NCBI GenBank assembly: GCA_900317345.1
Contig: ONGK01000019.1
Location: 1-64,000 of the forward strand
DNA: 64,000 nt
Direction: 5' to 3'
DNA from: an uncultured Bacteroidales bacterium
GTDB lineage: Bacteria; Bacteroidota; Bacteroidia; Bacteroidales; Paludibacteraceae
The number at the start of each line of letters is the position of its first letter. The first letter of the stretch is position 1. Positions 7,374 to 15,341 of the stretch are shown in pieces. The position numbers were made by a program, and so were the translations under genes. Under the pieces are notes generated by a model, which worked only from the letters and a program-made list of their open reading frames with translations, ran no database searches and had not been told where the DNA came from.

Positions 7374-7846
7374 TAATTCCCCTGTTGTGCCTGTTTGGCA
7401 TGAGTAGTTGTGACGGCACTACGTTTCAGAGTAGCGTGCCCGCTCTGCCTGTGAACATTATTATTGACACGCGCGGTTTGTTTGTCCATTTCATCGAGAC
7501 AAGCCTCAATTCGTATATCACCGTGGATGCGGAGGGATACTATGAGAATGGCAAACTCGTCAAGCCGACAGGTGCTATGGATGCATGGGGCTACGGCGGA
7601 GTGGTGGTATATGTGAGTATGGCAGGATATGTGGCGTACGACCTTGCTTGCCCCTATTGTGCCGGCAGAGGGCGAAAAAGTCCGTGCTTCATCAATACTC
7701 CATTTGCCGAGTGCCCGCATTGCGGAGAACAGTACGACCTGGGAAGCGGCTATGCCATACCGCAACAAGGAATCAGCAAAGAAGCACTCCGCAAACTGGC
7801 TATCATGAATTTTGACGGCAAACTGACTATCACGCAACAACCATGA
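7352..7846 (+). CDS. Lipoprotein with Rieske-like Cys4 motif
   Basis: 164 aa. Signal peptide with lipobox GMSSC (Cys20). The middle matches an uncharacterised Bacteroidales lipoprotein family (RGLFVHF, DAWGYGGVVVYV). The C-terminal part carries C100-x2-C103 and C121-x2-C124 in the context CPYC then CPHCGEQYDLGSG. This looks like the Rieske layout (CxH ... CxxH followed by a small beta element), but with cysteines instead of histidines, so a zinc or rubredoxin-like iron site is more likely than a 2Fe-2S cluster. It overlaps the FKBP gene by 22 nt and the next gene by 4 nt, suggesting coupled translation. Function unknown. Confidence 0.75.
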   Translation: MRHCFKLIIPLLCLFGMSSCDGTTFQSSVPALPVNIIIDTRGLFVHFIETSLNSYITVDAEGYYENGKLVKPTGAMDAWGYGGVVVYVSMAGYVAYDLACPYCAGRGRKSPCFINTPFAECPHCGEQYDLGSGYAIPQQGISKEALRKLAIMNFDGKLTITQQP

Positions 7847-8229
7847 TTTCCAAAGACGACGTTCTCTCCATAGGTATCATCCGCCGGACACATTATAAAG
7901 ATCTGCCGCCATTCGTGTTTGTGCTGCGCGATGGATTGTTAGTGCCGTTCCACTCGGAAGACATCTCTGAACTCATCGGTGAAGAGGGCTTTGTGCTGCG
8001 TAGCGATTTGCAGACAGACGGCGACGACCTGTGCTGGCAAGATTTGGTGGGTTATACTATCATGGTCAAGAATGACAAATTCGGCACAATAACAGCCATT
8101 GACGATAGCACGATGAATGTGTTCGCCGAACTGGAAGACGGCAGACTTGTACCGCTCCATGAGGATTTCATTTACGAGATAGACAGCGACAACCGATATA
8201 TCCACATGCAATTCCCTTTTGATGTATGA
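7843..8229 (+). CDS. Short RimM-like protein
   Basis: 128 aa. Resembles RimM, the assembly factor for the 30S head that binds S19: N-terminal MISKDDVLSIGIIRR, the strand RDGLLVPF, then a PRC-barrel-like second half (DLVGYTIMV, FGTITAID, RLVPLHEDFI, and an end like QFPF). RimM is normally about 170 aa; here the first barrel is shortened by roughly 40 residues, including the region around residues 15-25 where GxxG-type sequence is expected. The overlaps (ATGA with both neighbours) and the TrmH gene next door fit a ribosome/RNA role. Whether it still acts as RimM is uncertain. Confidence 0.6.
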   Translation: MISKDDVLSIGIIRRTHYKDLPPFVFVLRDGLLVPFHSEDISELIGEEGFVLRSDLQTDGDDLCWQDLVGYTIMVKNDKFGTITAIDDSTMNVFAELEDGRLVPLHEDFIYEIDSDNRYIHMQFPFDV

Positions 8230-8786
8230 GCAGGAAACTGACAACAGCAGAAATGGGTCGGATGAGCGTAGAGCAATACCGTGAAGCGGACAAACTGCCG
8301 TTGGTAGTAGTGCTCGACAATGTGCGCAGCCAACATAATGTAGGCGCTGTCTTCCGTACGGCGGACGCTATGCGTATCGAGCGTGTTATACTCTGCGGTA
8401 TTTGTTGCTGCCCGCCGAATCAGGAGTTGCATAAAACAGCATTGGGAGCGGAGGATAGCGTTGAGTGGACATATTTTAAAGACACGCTTGATGCCGTTAA
8501 GGCCCTCCAAGCCGAAGGATATACAGTGTATGCCATCGAGCAAGCGCATGACTCCATGACACTCGAGGAACTGGCTGAGCATCTTACAGCCAAAGGCGGT
8601 CCCGACCGCATAGCGGTCGTCTTGGGCCACGAAGTCTTCGGCGTTCAACAAGAAGTAATCGATATCTGTCAAGAATGCATAGAAATACCTCAATACGGGA
8701 CAAAGCACTCAATGAATGTGTCGGTAACGGCAGGCATTGTGATGTACCGCTTAGCCTCCTCTCTCCGGCTCGCGACAAAGAAGTAG
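8226..8786 (+). CDS. TrmH/SpoU-family RNA 2'-O-methyltransferase
   Basis: 186-aa SPOUT enzyme that uses SAM to methylate ribose in tRNA or rRNA; the exact target is not readable. Seen: motif 1 VLDNVRSQHNVGAVFRTADA (residues about 30-49) with the catalytic-type arginine, motif 2 VVLGHEVFGV, and motif 3 EIPQYGTKHSMNVSVTAG, which forms the trefoil knot. It lacks the extra N-terminal L30-like domain of RlmB, consistent with a TrmH-like short form. It starts 4 nt inside the RimM-like gene. The last 112 nt are overlapped by the U32 gene in another frame. Confidence 0.9.
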   Translation: MSRKLTTAEMGRMSVEQYREADKLPLVVVLDNVRSQHNVGAVFRTADAMRIERVILCGICCCPPNQELHKTALGAEDSVEWTYFKDTLDAVKALQAEGYTVYAIEQAHDSMTLEELAEHLTAKGGPDRIAVVLGHEVFGVQQEVIDICQECIEIPQYGTKHSMNVSVTAGIVMYRLASSLRLATKK

Positions 8787-10189
8787 CGAAAGCGGCTATA
8801 CAAGCCGGTGCAGATGCTGTGTATATCGGTGCGCCGGCATATGGTGCGCGCCAAGCGGCAGGAAACAGCATAGAGGATCTGGCTGAGGTAGTGAATTATG
8901 CTCATACCTATGGTGTACAGGTGTTGGTGACGCTGAACACTTTGCTGCACGACGATGAATATCCGAAGGCGGTGAAAATGGCGCATGAACTATACAAAAT
9001 AGGCGTGGACGCTCTCATTATTCAGGATTTGCATTTACTCGATTTCGACCTTCCTCCGATTGCATTGCACGCTTCCACGCAGTGCGACAACCGCACCGCA
9101 GAGCAGGTAGCATGGCTGCGTGACTTGGGGTTCAAGCGCGTGGTTTTGGCGCGTGAATTGAATATCGATGAGATAAAAGCTATTCACGAAGCCGTGCCGG
9201 ATATAGAACTCGAAGCATTTGTGCATGGTGCGCTATGCGTTTCTTATTCCGGTCGTTGCTATATCAGCGAGGTGCTCACAGGCCGTAGCGCTAACAGAGG
9301 CGAGTGTTCGCAGTTCTGCCGCATGGCGTACGACTTATTAGACAGTAGCGGCAATGAGGTCTTGGATGAACAGGGAGCGCCTATTCATCAGCGTCACCTG
9401 TTGTCGCTCCAGGACATGGATAGAAGCGCGTACCTGCGGGAATTGATTGATGCCGGAGTGACGACTTTTAAGATTGAAGGCCGGCTCAAAGACGCTGACT
9501 ATGTGACGAATATCACGGCGTATTATCGGGAGCAATTAGACCGCTGCGCTGCCAGAATACAGAATACAGAGTACAGAGCTATTTACAACCGCAGTTTTGT
9601 TCCTAATCCGGAGAAGACGTTCCACCGCGGAGCAACGGATTATTTTCTGCACGGCAGAACACCGCACATGGCGAACTGGGAAACCCCTAAATCTACCGGC
9701 GAATATATCGGTGAAGTGTTGGAAGCGCGGGGAAACACTTTGCGCGTGCGTCTTTTGCCGGGCGTGGTTCTGCACAACGGCGACGGACTAACTATCGGAG
9801 CAGAAGGGTGTAACGTCAACGGGGTGGAAGGAAATCTCGTAAAGATTAACAAGGAGCTTTCGTTTTCCAGATATACCGATATACCGTTATATCGAAATCT
9901 CGATACAGAGTTCATCAAATTACTGCATAGCGAGCGACGCATTCCTGTGGATATTATTTTTCGCGAGACCGAAGAAGGCTTTAGTCTGAAGATCGGCGAC
10001 AAAGAGCGGCATTTTGCGTACGCGAAAGAGGATGCCAAAAACGCAGACAAAGCATTAGAGAATATCCGCACACAACTGGCCAAACTCGGCGACACGCCGT
10101 ATATAGCACACGAAGTGCGCATAGAGAGCAAGCCCTATTTTATTCCGATTAGTGTACTGAACGAATGGAGACGAACTACCCTACTTTGA
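8675..10189 (+). CDS. U32 family protein (RlhA/TrhP/PrtC-like)
   Basis: 504 aa. U32 proteins in this clade are Fe-S enzymes for tRNA/rRNA hydroxylation or are annotated as collagenases. Seen: LLSPA, ADAVYIGAP, and the signature EAFVHGALCVSYSGRCYIS followed by NRGECSQFCR, which supplies conserved cysteines. Two degenerate repeats are embedded (9538-9581, 9869-9908). The only in-frame start before the conserved LLSPA is the ATG at 8675, so either the gene overlaps trmH by 112 nt or it uses a non-standard codon nearer 8750. The protein ends abruptly after NEWRRTTLL; the usual C-terminal Cys region follows in another frame at 10165-10374. Confidence 0.85.
   Translation: MHRNTSIRDKALNECVGNGRHCDVPLSLLSPARDKEVAKAAIQAGADAVYIGAPAYGARQAAGNSIEDLAEVVNYAHTYGVQVLVTLNTLLHDDEYPKAVKMAHELYKIGVDALIIQDLHLLDFDLPPIALHASTQCDNRTAEQVAWLRDLGFKRVVLARELNIDEIKAIHEAVPDIELEAFVHGALCVSYSGRCYISEVLTGRSANRGECSQFCRMAYDLLDSSGNEVLDEQGAPIHQRHLLSLQDMDRSAYLRELIDAGVTTFKIEGRLKDADYVTNITAYYREQLDRCAARIQNTEYRAIYNRSFVPNPEKTFHRGATDYFLHGRTPHMANWETPKSTGEYIGEVLEARGNTLRVRLLPGVVLHNGDGLTIGAEGCNVNGVEGNLVKINKELSFSRYTDIPLYRNLDTEFIKLLHSERRIPVDIIFRETEEGFSLKIGDKERHFAYAKEDAKNADKALENIRTQLAKLGDTPYIAHEVRIESKPYFIPISVLNEWRRTTLL
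9538..9581 (+). repeat. Composite-repeat head plus heptamers inside U32
   Basis: AGACCGCTGCGCT (9538-9550) followed by heptamers AGAATAC twice, AGAGTAC and AGAGCTA (9554-9581). It is the same 13-bp head as in the junction repeats, here carried in frame within a coding sequence. Confidence 0.75.
9869..9908 (+). repeat. Octamer repeat inside U32
   Basis: Five 8-bp units based on CGATATAC (AGATATAC, CGATATAC, CGTTATAT, CGAAATCT, CGATACAG), encoding YTDIPLYRNLDT. A similar 8-bp repeat lies in uvrA at 63024-63055. Confidence 0.7.
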
Positions 10190-10374
10190 GCGAGCGTGGA
10201 GAGCGACCTCTCATGGAGTGCAAATACTGTCTGCTCTTTGAGTTAGGGCACTGCCGCAAAACGAATCCGTATCCAAAGGATAAGGAACCGCGCTATCTGC
10301 GTCTGCGTACCGGCAAAGTCCTCAGCCTCACCTTCGATTGCAAAAAATGCGAAATGACCATTGACGAATGCTAG
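10165..10374 (+). CDS. Split-off C-terminal Cys domain of the U32 protein
   Basis: 69 aa: METNYPTLSERGERPLMECK, then YCLLFELGHC and FDCKKCEMTI. U32 proteins of this clade normally end with a region of this kind (PLMxxKYCLR..LG.C ... LxFDCKxCEM), so this is the missing C-terminus of the gene ending at 10189, shifted to another frame. The overlap with that gene is 25 nt. Either a single-base indel or ribosomal frameshift near 10165-10189 joins them, or they are made as two polypeptides; the ATG at 10165 would allow the latter. Four cysteines (CxxC, C, CxxC pattern) are kept, arguing that it is still translated. Confidence 0.7.
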   Translation: METNYPTLSERGERPLMECKYCLLFELGHCRKTNPYPKDKEPRYLRLRTGKVLSLTFDCKKCEMTIDEC

Positions 10375-11552
10375 CACTTATCCTTTCACTTATCTTACAT
10401 GTCCATCCGGGCGAGTCCATCAACGCGGCGCTGGATAGCGCTCGGGCGGTGTATGCCACGCGGAGCGAGAAAACCACTATTTTGATTGAACCGGGCACGT
10501 ATCAGGAGGAACTGACGATAGATATACCCGGTCTGACACTCAAGAACGCCAGTCGCAAACCCTCTATCGCGCTGAAGAATGGTGGTGTGGATTGCGATAA
10601 AAATGCTGTACGTATCACTTGGTACTACGGCCATGGCTATCAATATAGGTCCATGGGGAATCGTATCAATTACGGCGGTAGCCGTGAGCGCAGATGGAAT
10701 GCATCGGTTCTCGTTACCGCACCGGATTTCACAGCAGAGAATATTATCTTTGAGAACTCGTTTAACCTCTATGTCTCAGAGAAAGAAGCCGCCGACAGTT
10801 TGGTCGATATCTCACAGTCCGACATGCCATGGACGGAGAAAGAGAGACCTAAGAAAGTAATGCCCGTCCGGCCGAAGAAGGTGGGTTCCACAGAGGTACA
10901 AAAGAAGAAATACCGCGAGCGCGCAGCGGCTATCTCATTCACCGAGGGGGCGAAGAATGCGCACCTCAAGAACTGCCGTGCCACGGGACGGCAAGACGTG
11001 GTCTACGGCGATCAGGGAGCTTCGGTCTATTGGGAAGGCGGCATAATCGCTGGCAGTGTCGATTTCATCTTCGGCGCCATGACACTGGCGGTGGACAGAG
11101 CTACACTTGTGGCGAATGTGACCAATGAGAAAAACGACAACTGCTATATAGCGGCAGGACGAAGCGGAGAACCGGACAAGCCTTCACGTGGCATGCTGTT
11201 CTACAAATGTCACATCCGCTATGCGACAAATGACGAATTAGTACAAGGTCCTGTTGTCATTGATCGTGCGCCAAACCGACCCTATCTGGCACGGCCTTGG
11301 CGTTGGTGGGGCGAAACGGTATGGGCTTACACGACTTGGGAAAAAGGAATCCTTAATCCCGAAGGATGGCATGTAGGGTTGGTAAAAAGCAAAGAAGGTT
11401 ATAATCCAGAGAACCCTTGTCCGTTCAGCTATGAATATAAGTCGCAAGATGGTTATATAGGAAGACCAAAATGGGTCTCCATTCTTAGGAAACCCATTTT
11501 ACCTGATGGTACGATACTTAAGCCGAAAGAATGGCTTATTTCACAGCCTTAA
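10368..11552 (+). CDS. Pectin methylesterase-like protein (CE8)
   Basis: 394 aa, right-handed beta-helix carbohydrate esterase family 8, which removes methyl esters from homogalacturonan. Seen: an N-terminal hydrophobic stretch, the QD motif in GRQDVVYGDQG (about residue 205), the catalytic aspartate in GSVDFIFG, and the arginine motif YLARPWRWWG. The hydrophobic start (LALILSLILHV) could be a short signal peptide. A Lys/Pro-rich loop around residues 158-180 looks like an insertion. It starts 7 nt inside the preceding gene, and its 3' end overlaps nadC tail to tail by 17 nt. It sits oddly at the end of a housekeeping operon, far from the other pectin genes at 38-41 kb. Confidence 0.88.
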   Translation: MLALILSLILHVHPGESINAALDSARAVYATRSEKTTILIEPGTYQEELTIDIPGLTLKNASRKPSIALKNGGVDCDKNAVRITWYYGHGYQYRSMGNRINYGGSRERRWNASVLVTAPDFTAENIIFENSFNLYVSEKEAADSLVDISQSDMPWTEKERPKKVMPVRPKKVGSTEVQKKKYRERAAAISFTEGAKNAHLKNCRATGRQDVVYGDQGASVYWEGGIIAGSVDFIFGAMTLAVDRATLVANVTNEKNDNCYIAAGRSGEPDKPSRGMLFYKCHIRYATNDELVQGPVVIDRAPNRPYLARPWRWWGETVWAYTTWEKGILNPEGWHVGLVKSKEGYNPENPCPFSYEYKSQDGYIGRPKWVSILRKPILPDGTILKPKEWLISQP

Positions 11553-12333
11553 AACTCATGTCAAGGCTCTTGTAGCTATGCGTGAGCGCGCCGACAGAAA
11601 CGAAGTCCACGCCGGCTGACCGCTCCCATTCACGGATTAGTTTGACGGCTTCGCCCGTTTTCTCGGGTGTGAAGTTATCGAGCATAATACGGTCGGGGAT
11701 GTTGGTAGCGAGGGCTTCGTTGATCTCTTCGAAGTTACGACACTCAATCTCTATCTTCAGGTTTTTGCCCTTCTCCTTACAGTAATCGCGAGCGCGGGTA
11801 AGGGCGTTGGTAATGCCACCGGCGAAGTCCACATGGTTATCCTTGAGCAAAATCATATCAAAGAGGCCGATACGATGGTTCATTCCTCCGCCAAGCGCCA
11901 CTGCCTCTTTCTCCAAATAACGCAGTCCCGGTGTGGTTTTACGGGTGTCGAGCACGTGACAGCCGGTGTCTTCGATGAGGCTTTGGTACTTATGCGCCGT
12001 AGTGGCTACACCGGACATTCGCTGCATGATATTGAGCATCGTACGCTCTATCTGCAGCAGGCTCAGCTCCTTGCCATAGACTTTGAATGCCACATCGCCG
12101 GGCTTCACATGATCGCCGTCATGCAGGAACTGCTCCATGCGGCATTCAGGGTCAAAATAGTTGATAATCTCTTTCGCCACTTCGACGCCGGCAAGCACAC
12201 CGGTATCTTTGATAATCAACTGTTGGCAACCCATTTGAGTAGCCGGAATACAACTAAGCGAAGTGTGGTCACCGTCGCGGATGTCCTCTTCAAACCAAAT
12301 AGCAATAAGCTTTCGTAATTCCTGTTTATCCAT
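11536..12333 (-). CDS. nadC: Nicotinate-nucleotide pyrophosphorylase (carboxylating)
   Basis: 265-aa quinolinate phosphoribosyltransferase of de novo NAD synthesis: quinolinate plus PRPP gives nicotinate mononucleotide, CO2 and PPi. Seen: EEDIRDGDHTS near the N-terminus, the PRPP/quinolinate-binding DTRKTTPGLR, NHRIGL, ILLKDNH and the C-terminal SVGALTHS. The length is slightly under the usual 280. The ATG at 12333 follows the promoter at 12353-12385 by a short leader. It converges with the pectinesterase gene; no terminator hairpin is visible at the overlap. Confidence 0.96.
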   Translation of the reverse strand: MDKQELRKLIAIWFEEDIRDGDHTSLSCIPATQMGCQQLIIKDTGVLAGVEVAKEIINYFDPECRMEQFLHDGDHVKPGDVAFKVYGKELSLLQIERTMLNIMQRMSGVATTAHKYQSLIEDTGCHVLDTRKTTPGLRYLEKEAVALGGGMNHRIGLFDMILLKDNHVDFAGGITNALTRARDYCKEKGKNLKIEIECRNFEEINEALATNIPDRIMLDNFTPEKTGEAVKLIREWERSAGVDFVSVGALTHSYKSLDMSFKAVK

Positions 12334-12352
12334 GATGTTAGCGATTTACGGC

Positions 12353-12385
12353 GCAAAGGTACTGCTTTTTTTTGAATTGTGCAAG
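12353..12385 (-). promoter_or_regulatory. Promoter of nadC
   Basis: Minus strand: CTTG at 12385-12382, a 20-bp spacer that is mostly A and ends GCAG, TACCTTTGC at 12361-12353. Near-identical in layout to the glmS, glnN and gdhA promoters. Confidence 0.8.
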
Positions 12386-12508
12386 AAAAAAACGCTTTAT
12401 GGTTATTTTTATAAAAAATAGAGGAGTATTGAAAGCGGAAGGAAAATAGACCGTTCCGATTTTTAAGAGTTATTGATTTTATATAGTTTAGTACATATAA
12501 GCCTTGAA

Positions 12509-12541
12509 TGAGGTTTATATGAGCTTTATATGAGGTTTATA
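12509..12541 (+). repeat. Three-unit 11-bp tandem array between nadC and hpf
   Basis: TGAGGTTTATA, TGAGCTTTATA, TGAGGTTTATA in exact 11-bp register. It lies in the 250-bp AT-rich gap (12386-12635) between divergent promoters; nothing else with coding character or a strong hairpin was seen in that gap. Confidence 0.85.
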
Positions 12542-12635
12542 GTTTCATAGCAAAGAACATAGTTCTAAGACCTACTTCTAAAGCCGTCAATATTCGCAAA
12601 GTTCAACTCAGCCCTTCAAAAAAAACACACAAACA

Positions 12636-12668
12636 TTTGCATATATGCAAAATTTGTTGTACCTTTGC
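12636..12668 (+). promoter_or_regulatory. Promoter of hpf-metK-lspA, with a palindromic -33 box
   Basis: TTTG 12636-12639, a 20-bp spacer, TACCTTTGC 12660-12668. The perfect palindrome TTTGCATATATGCAAA (12636-12651) begins at the -33 box. Confidence 0.8.
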
Positions 12669-12704
12669 ACAAAAATTACAACAACCTTAAAAAAACATAC
12701 AATT

Positions 12705-12980
12705 ATGAACATGACGATTAATGCTGTAAATTTCGAGATGGCAGAGAAACTCGAGCAGTTTATTGAGAAGAAAATGAATCGTTTTGAGCGCCACCTGAAC
12801 GCAGACGACAAAGTGGAAATCCGTATGTCTGTCATCAAACCGCAGACCAACAACAACAAAGAAGTGAAAGTGCGTATCGCAGGTCTTTTTGCAGAAAAGA
12901 CAGCCGACAGTTTTGAGGAAGGACTGGATGCATGCCTGAACGCTCTGGAAGGACAATTAGAGAAAAGAAAAAATAATTAA
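12705..12980 (+). CDS. hpf: Ribosome hibernation promoting factor (short HPF/RaiA family)
   Basis: 91-aa ribosome-associated stress factor that binds the 30S decoding region and helps to form inactive dimers or monomers in stationary phase. Seen: MTINAVNFEMAEKLEQFIEK, then EIRMSVIKP and ADSFEEGLDACLNALEGQLE, the usual beta-alpha-beta pattern of the S30AE domain. Only the short single-domain form is present. The start is set at 12705, because a longer in-frame version would begin upstream of the promoter -7 box at 12660-12668. It is followed 9 nt later by metK, so the two are cotranscribed. Confidence 0.9.
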   Translation: MNMTINAVNFEMAEKLEQFIEKKMNRFERHLNADDKVEIRMSVIKPQTNNNKEVKVRIAGLFAEKTADSFEEGLDACLNALEGQLEKRKNN

Positions 12981-12988
12981 CAACCAGC

Positions 12989-13022
12989 AATGAGGACAGA
13001 TTTGGCTGCTTGCAACCTCATT
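12989..13022 (+). promoter_or_regulatory. Inverted repeat around the metK start codon
   Basis: AATGAGG (12989-12995) pairs perfectly with CCTCATT (13016-13022) across a 20-nt loop. The ATG of metK (12990-12992) lies inside the left arm, so an RNA hairpin here would sequester the start codon. This is inferred; the stem is only 7 bp. Confidence 0.4.
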
Positions 13023-14294
13023 ACAAAAAATGCTAAAACGTCAGAGTCCGTGTCCGAAGGACATCCGGACAAGGTGAGCGACCAGATATCGGACGCCATC
13101 TTGGATAATATGTTAGCGCAGGACCCGCAGGCACATGTGGCCTGCGAGACGTTGTGCACAACGGGTCAGGTTATCATCGCCGGCGAGGTGAGTTGCAATG
13201 GATGGGTAGATGTCCAACTCATTGCACGCAAGACCATTGCCGACATCGGTTACACCAAAGCCGAATATAAATTCGAAGCGGAGAGTTGCGGCATTCTCAA
13301 CTCTCTGCATGCGCAGAGCCAGGATATCAACATGGGTGTGAGCCGAGAGAAGGCCGAAGAGCAGGGAGCCGGAGACCAAGGTATGATGTTCGGCTACGCA
13401 ACGGACGAGACCGACAACTACATGCCCTTGACGCTCGACCTTGCGCACACGCTGGTGTATACGCTTGCACGCATCCGCAAGGAAGGCAAGCAGATGAAGT
13501 ATCTCCGTCCCGACAGCAAAAGCCAGGTGACCATCGAATATGACGAGCACAACAAGCCCGTCCGCATCGACACGATTGTACTCTCCACGCAGCATGACCC
13601 ATGTGCCACGGGAGGCGAGCCTGTCACTCCGGAGATGATTAAGAAAGATATCATCAACATCCTTCTGCCTCGCGTGGCAACGCGCGACAGCCGTTACGGA
13701 CATTTGCTGCACGCGTTCCTGGAGGACAAGAATGCCAAACTATTGGTCAATCCAACGGGTAATTTCGTTATCGGAGGTCCTCATGGTGACACCGGTCTAA
13801 CGGGCCGCAAGATTATCGTGGACACCTACGGCGGTCGCGGCGCTCATGGAGGCGGTGCCTTCAGTGGTAAGGACCCGTCCAAAGTGGACCGTTCGGCAGC
13901 ATATGCCGCACGATGGATTGCCAAACATTTGGTTGCAGCCGGTGTAGCGCACGAGGCATTGGTACAAGTAAGTTATGCCATCGGTGTGGCGGAACCTGTT
14001 TCACTCTATGTCAACACCTATGGCACAGCACAAGTGGCACTGAGCGACGCAGAAATAGCAGAGAAAGTGAAGTGCCTGTTTGACCTTCGCCCTGCAGCTA
14101 TTATTCGCGACCTCAACCTCAAGCAACCGATGTACGAAGAGACCGCAAAATACGGACACGTGGGACGCACCAATGAGGTAGTGACCAAGACATTCTTTGA
14201 CTCAGACGGCAATACCTATACACGCAAAGTAGAACTATTCACATGGGAGAAACTGAACCGCTTAAACGAAGTAAAAGCCGCCTTTGGCTTGTAG
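12990..14294 (+). CDS. metK: S-adenosylmethionine synthetase
   Basis: 434 aa; makes SAM from methionine and ATP. Seen: [20 protein letters not shown] (ATP-binding), [12 protein letters not shown] (the MetK signature), [20 protein letters not shown] and [20 protein letters not shown] (P-loop-like signature). The N-terminal 12-16 residues ([16 protein letters not shown]) differ from the short leader usually seen and overlap a potential hairpin; TTG at 13002 is the only later alternative start. It lies 9 nt after hpf and overlaps lspA by 52 nt. No SAM riboswitch is visible upstream. Confidence 0.96.
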   Translation: MRTDLAACNLITKNAKTSESVSEGHPDKVSDQISDAILDNMLAQDPQAHVACETLCTTGQVIIAGEVSCNGWVDVQLIARKTIADIGYTKAEYKFEAESCGILNSLHAQSQDINMGVSREKAEEQGAGDQGMMFGYATDETDNYMPLTLDLAHTLVYTLARIRKEGKQMKYLRPDSKSQVTIEYDEHNKPVRIDTIVLSTQHDPCATGGEPVTPEMIKKDIINILLPRVATRDSRYGHLLHAFLEDKNAKLLVNPTGNFVIGGPHGDTGLTGRKIIVDTYGGRGAHGGGAFSGKDPSKVDRSAAYAARWIAKHLVAAGVAHEALVQVSYAIGVAEPVSLYVNTYGTAQVALSDAEIAEKVKCLFDLRPAAIIRDLNLKQPMYEETAKYGHVGRTNEVVTKTFFDSDGNTYTRKVELFTWEKLNRLNEVKAAFGL

Positions 14295-14818
14295 TAGGCA
14301 TAGTAGTGGGGGCCGTGGTCATTGACCAACTCATCAAACTATATATTGCTACGCATTACGCATTAGGCGAGAGCCGCGAGGTGTTCTCGTGGTTCTGGTT
14401 ATGTTACGTGGAGAACAACGGTATGGCGTTTGGCATCGAATGGTTCAGCAAGTTGGCGCTGACGCTATTCCGTCTATTGGCGGTCGGTCTGCTCGGTTGG
14501 TATGTGGACACCCTTCTGCGCAAACCCGAAACACCCGTAGGATATATCGCCACGGTAGCGTTTATCATCGCCGGGGCACTGGGTAATATCATCGATTGCG
14601 TGTTCTACGGAAAGCTATTCGGTTATGCCGGCTGGTTCTATGGGCGCGTAGTGGACATGTTCTATTTTCCGCTCATCCGCAATAGCGCGGGCGAAGTGCT
14701 GTTCTTCCGACCCGTATTCAACTTTGCAGACAGCTGTATCACATGTGCCGTGGCCGTCATTCTGCTGTTTTATCTGAAACAATTGAATCAAGACACAGGA
14801 ACCAAGAAAAAGGACTGA
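14243..14818 (+). CDS. lspA: Lipoprotein signal peptidase (SPase II)
   Basis: 191-aa inner-membrane aspartyl protease that cleaves prolipoproteins before the lipid-modified cysteine. Four hydrophobic segments are seen, with the conserved [33 protein letters not shown], the catalytic aspartate in VVDMFYFP and the second in FNFADSCI. The ATG at 14243 gives a 52-nt out-of-frame overlap with metK; no later start retains the first membrane segment. It is followed after 1 nt by a DUF4296 lipoprotein, a pairing common in Bacteroidales. Its substrates include the many lipoproteins in this window. Confidence 0.95.
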   Translation: MGETEPLKRSKSRLWLVVGIVVGAVVIDQLIKLYIATHYALGESREVFSWFWLCYVENNGMAFGIEWFSKLALTLFRLLAVGLLGWYVDTLLRKPETPVGYIATVAFIIAGALGNIIDCVFYGKLFGYAGWFYGRVVDMFYFPLIRNSAGEVLFFRPVFNFADSCITCAVAVILLFYLKQLNQDTGTKKKD

Positions 14819-14819
14819 T

Positions 14820-15341
14820 ATGAATCGACTAATCAAATACATATTCGTCCTTTGCCTTTTGTCCATTGTCTTTACTCTCCCCTCTTGCCGCCCGAAAGGC
14901 ATCCTGCATTCATGGGAGATGCGCAAAGTGCTTGTGGATCTGCATAAGACGGATGCTCTGCTGCAAATAACCGGCAAGATGCATATCTCGGCGGAAGACA
15001 ATGCCATCTACTATGCACAAGTGCTGGAAAAACACGGTATCACGCAAGCACAGTTCGACTCATCACTGGTGTGGTACACGGCGCACCCGCAACTATTCGA
15101 CAAGATTTATCCGAGAGTGATGGCGGATCTAAAAGCAGAAGAAGAGGCGTTCATCGCTATGCACAAAGAGGAGTTGGAAGGAGCCAAAGAATGGGAACCC
15201 AAGAAACCGAAAGCCGTATTCACCTCCGCTCAACTGGATAGTGTGCTATGGGTAACACAACATGGGTGTCCGACCACGTGGTTCCCTTTAGTGCATGATT
15301 TTGAAGATGAGTTCTTTCCACAAATCGGCGTCCTTCGCTGA
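14820..15341 (+). CDS. DUF4296 family lipoprotein
   Basis: 173 aa. Lipobox TLPSC at about residue 23 after a hydrophobic core, then a helical body (LVDLHKTDALLQIT, HGITQAQFDSSLVWY, IYPRVMADLKAEEE) typical of DUF4296, which is found beside lspA in Bacteroidales; function unknown. The hydrophobic core is encoded by five pyrimidine heptamers at 14848-14882, the same pattern as in the DUF4292 and FKBP lipoproteins. The 3' end overlaps holA tail to tail by 54 nt. Confidence 0.85.
   Translation: MNRLIKYIFVLCLLSIVFTLPSCRPKGILHSWEMRKVLVDLHKTDALLQITGKMHISAEDNAIYYAQVLEKHGITQAQFDSSLVWYTAHPQLFDKIYPRVMADLKAEEEAFIAMHKEELEGAKEWEPKKPKAVFTSAQLDSVLWVTQHGCPTTWFPLVHDFEDEFFPQIGVLR
14848..14882 (+). repeat. Pyrimidine heptamers encoding a lipoprotein signal core
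   Basis: Five 7-bp units: TCCTTTG, CCTTTTG, TCCATTG, TCTTTAC, TCTCCCC. The TCCTTTG unit is shared with the junction repeats at 4.9 and 6.9 kb. Confidence 0.65.

Noticed and set aside
12669..12989. SAM riboswitch before metK
   Set aside because: The short leaders before hpf and metK hold no four-way junction or pseudoknot pattern; only a 7-bp hairpin at the start codon.
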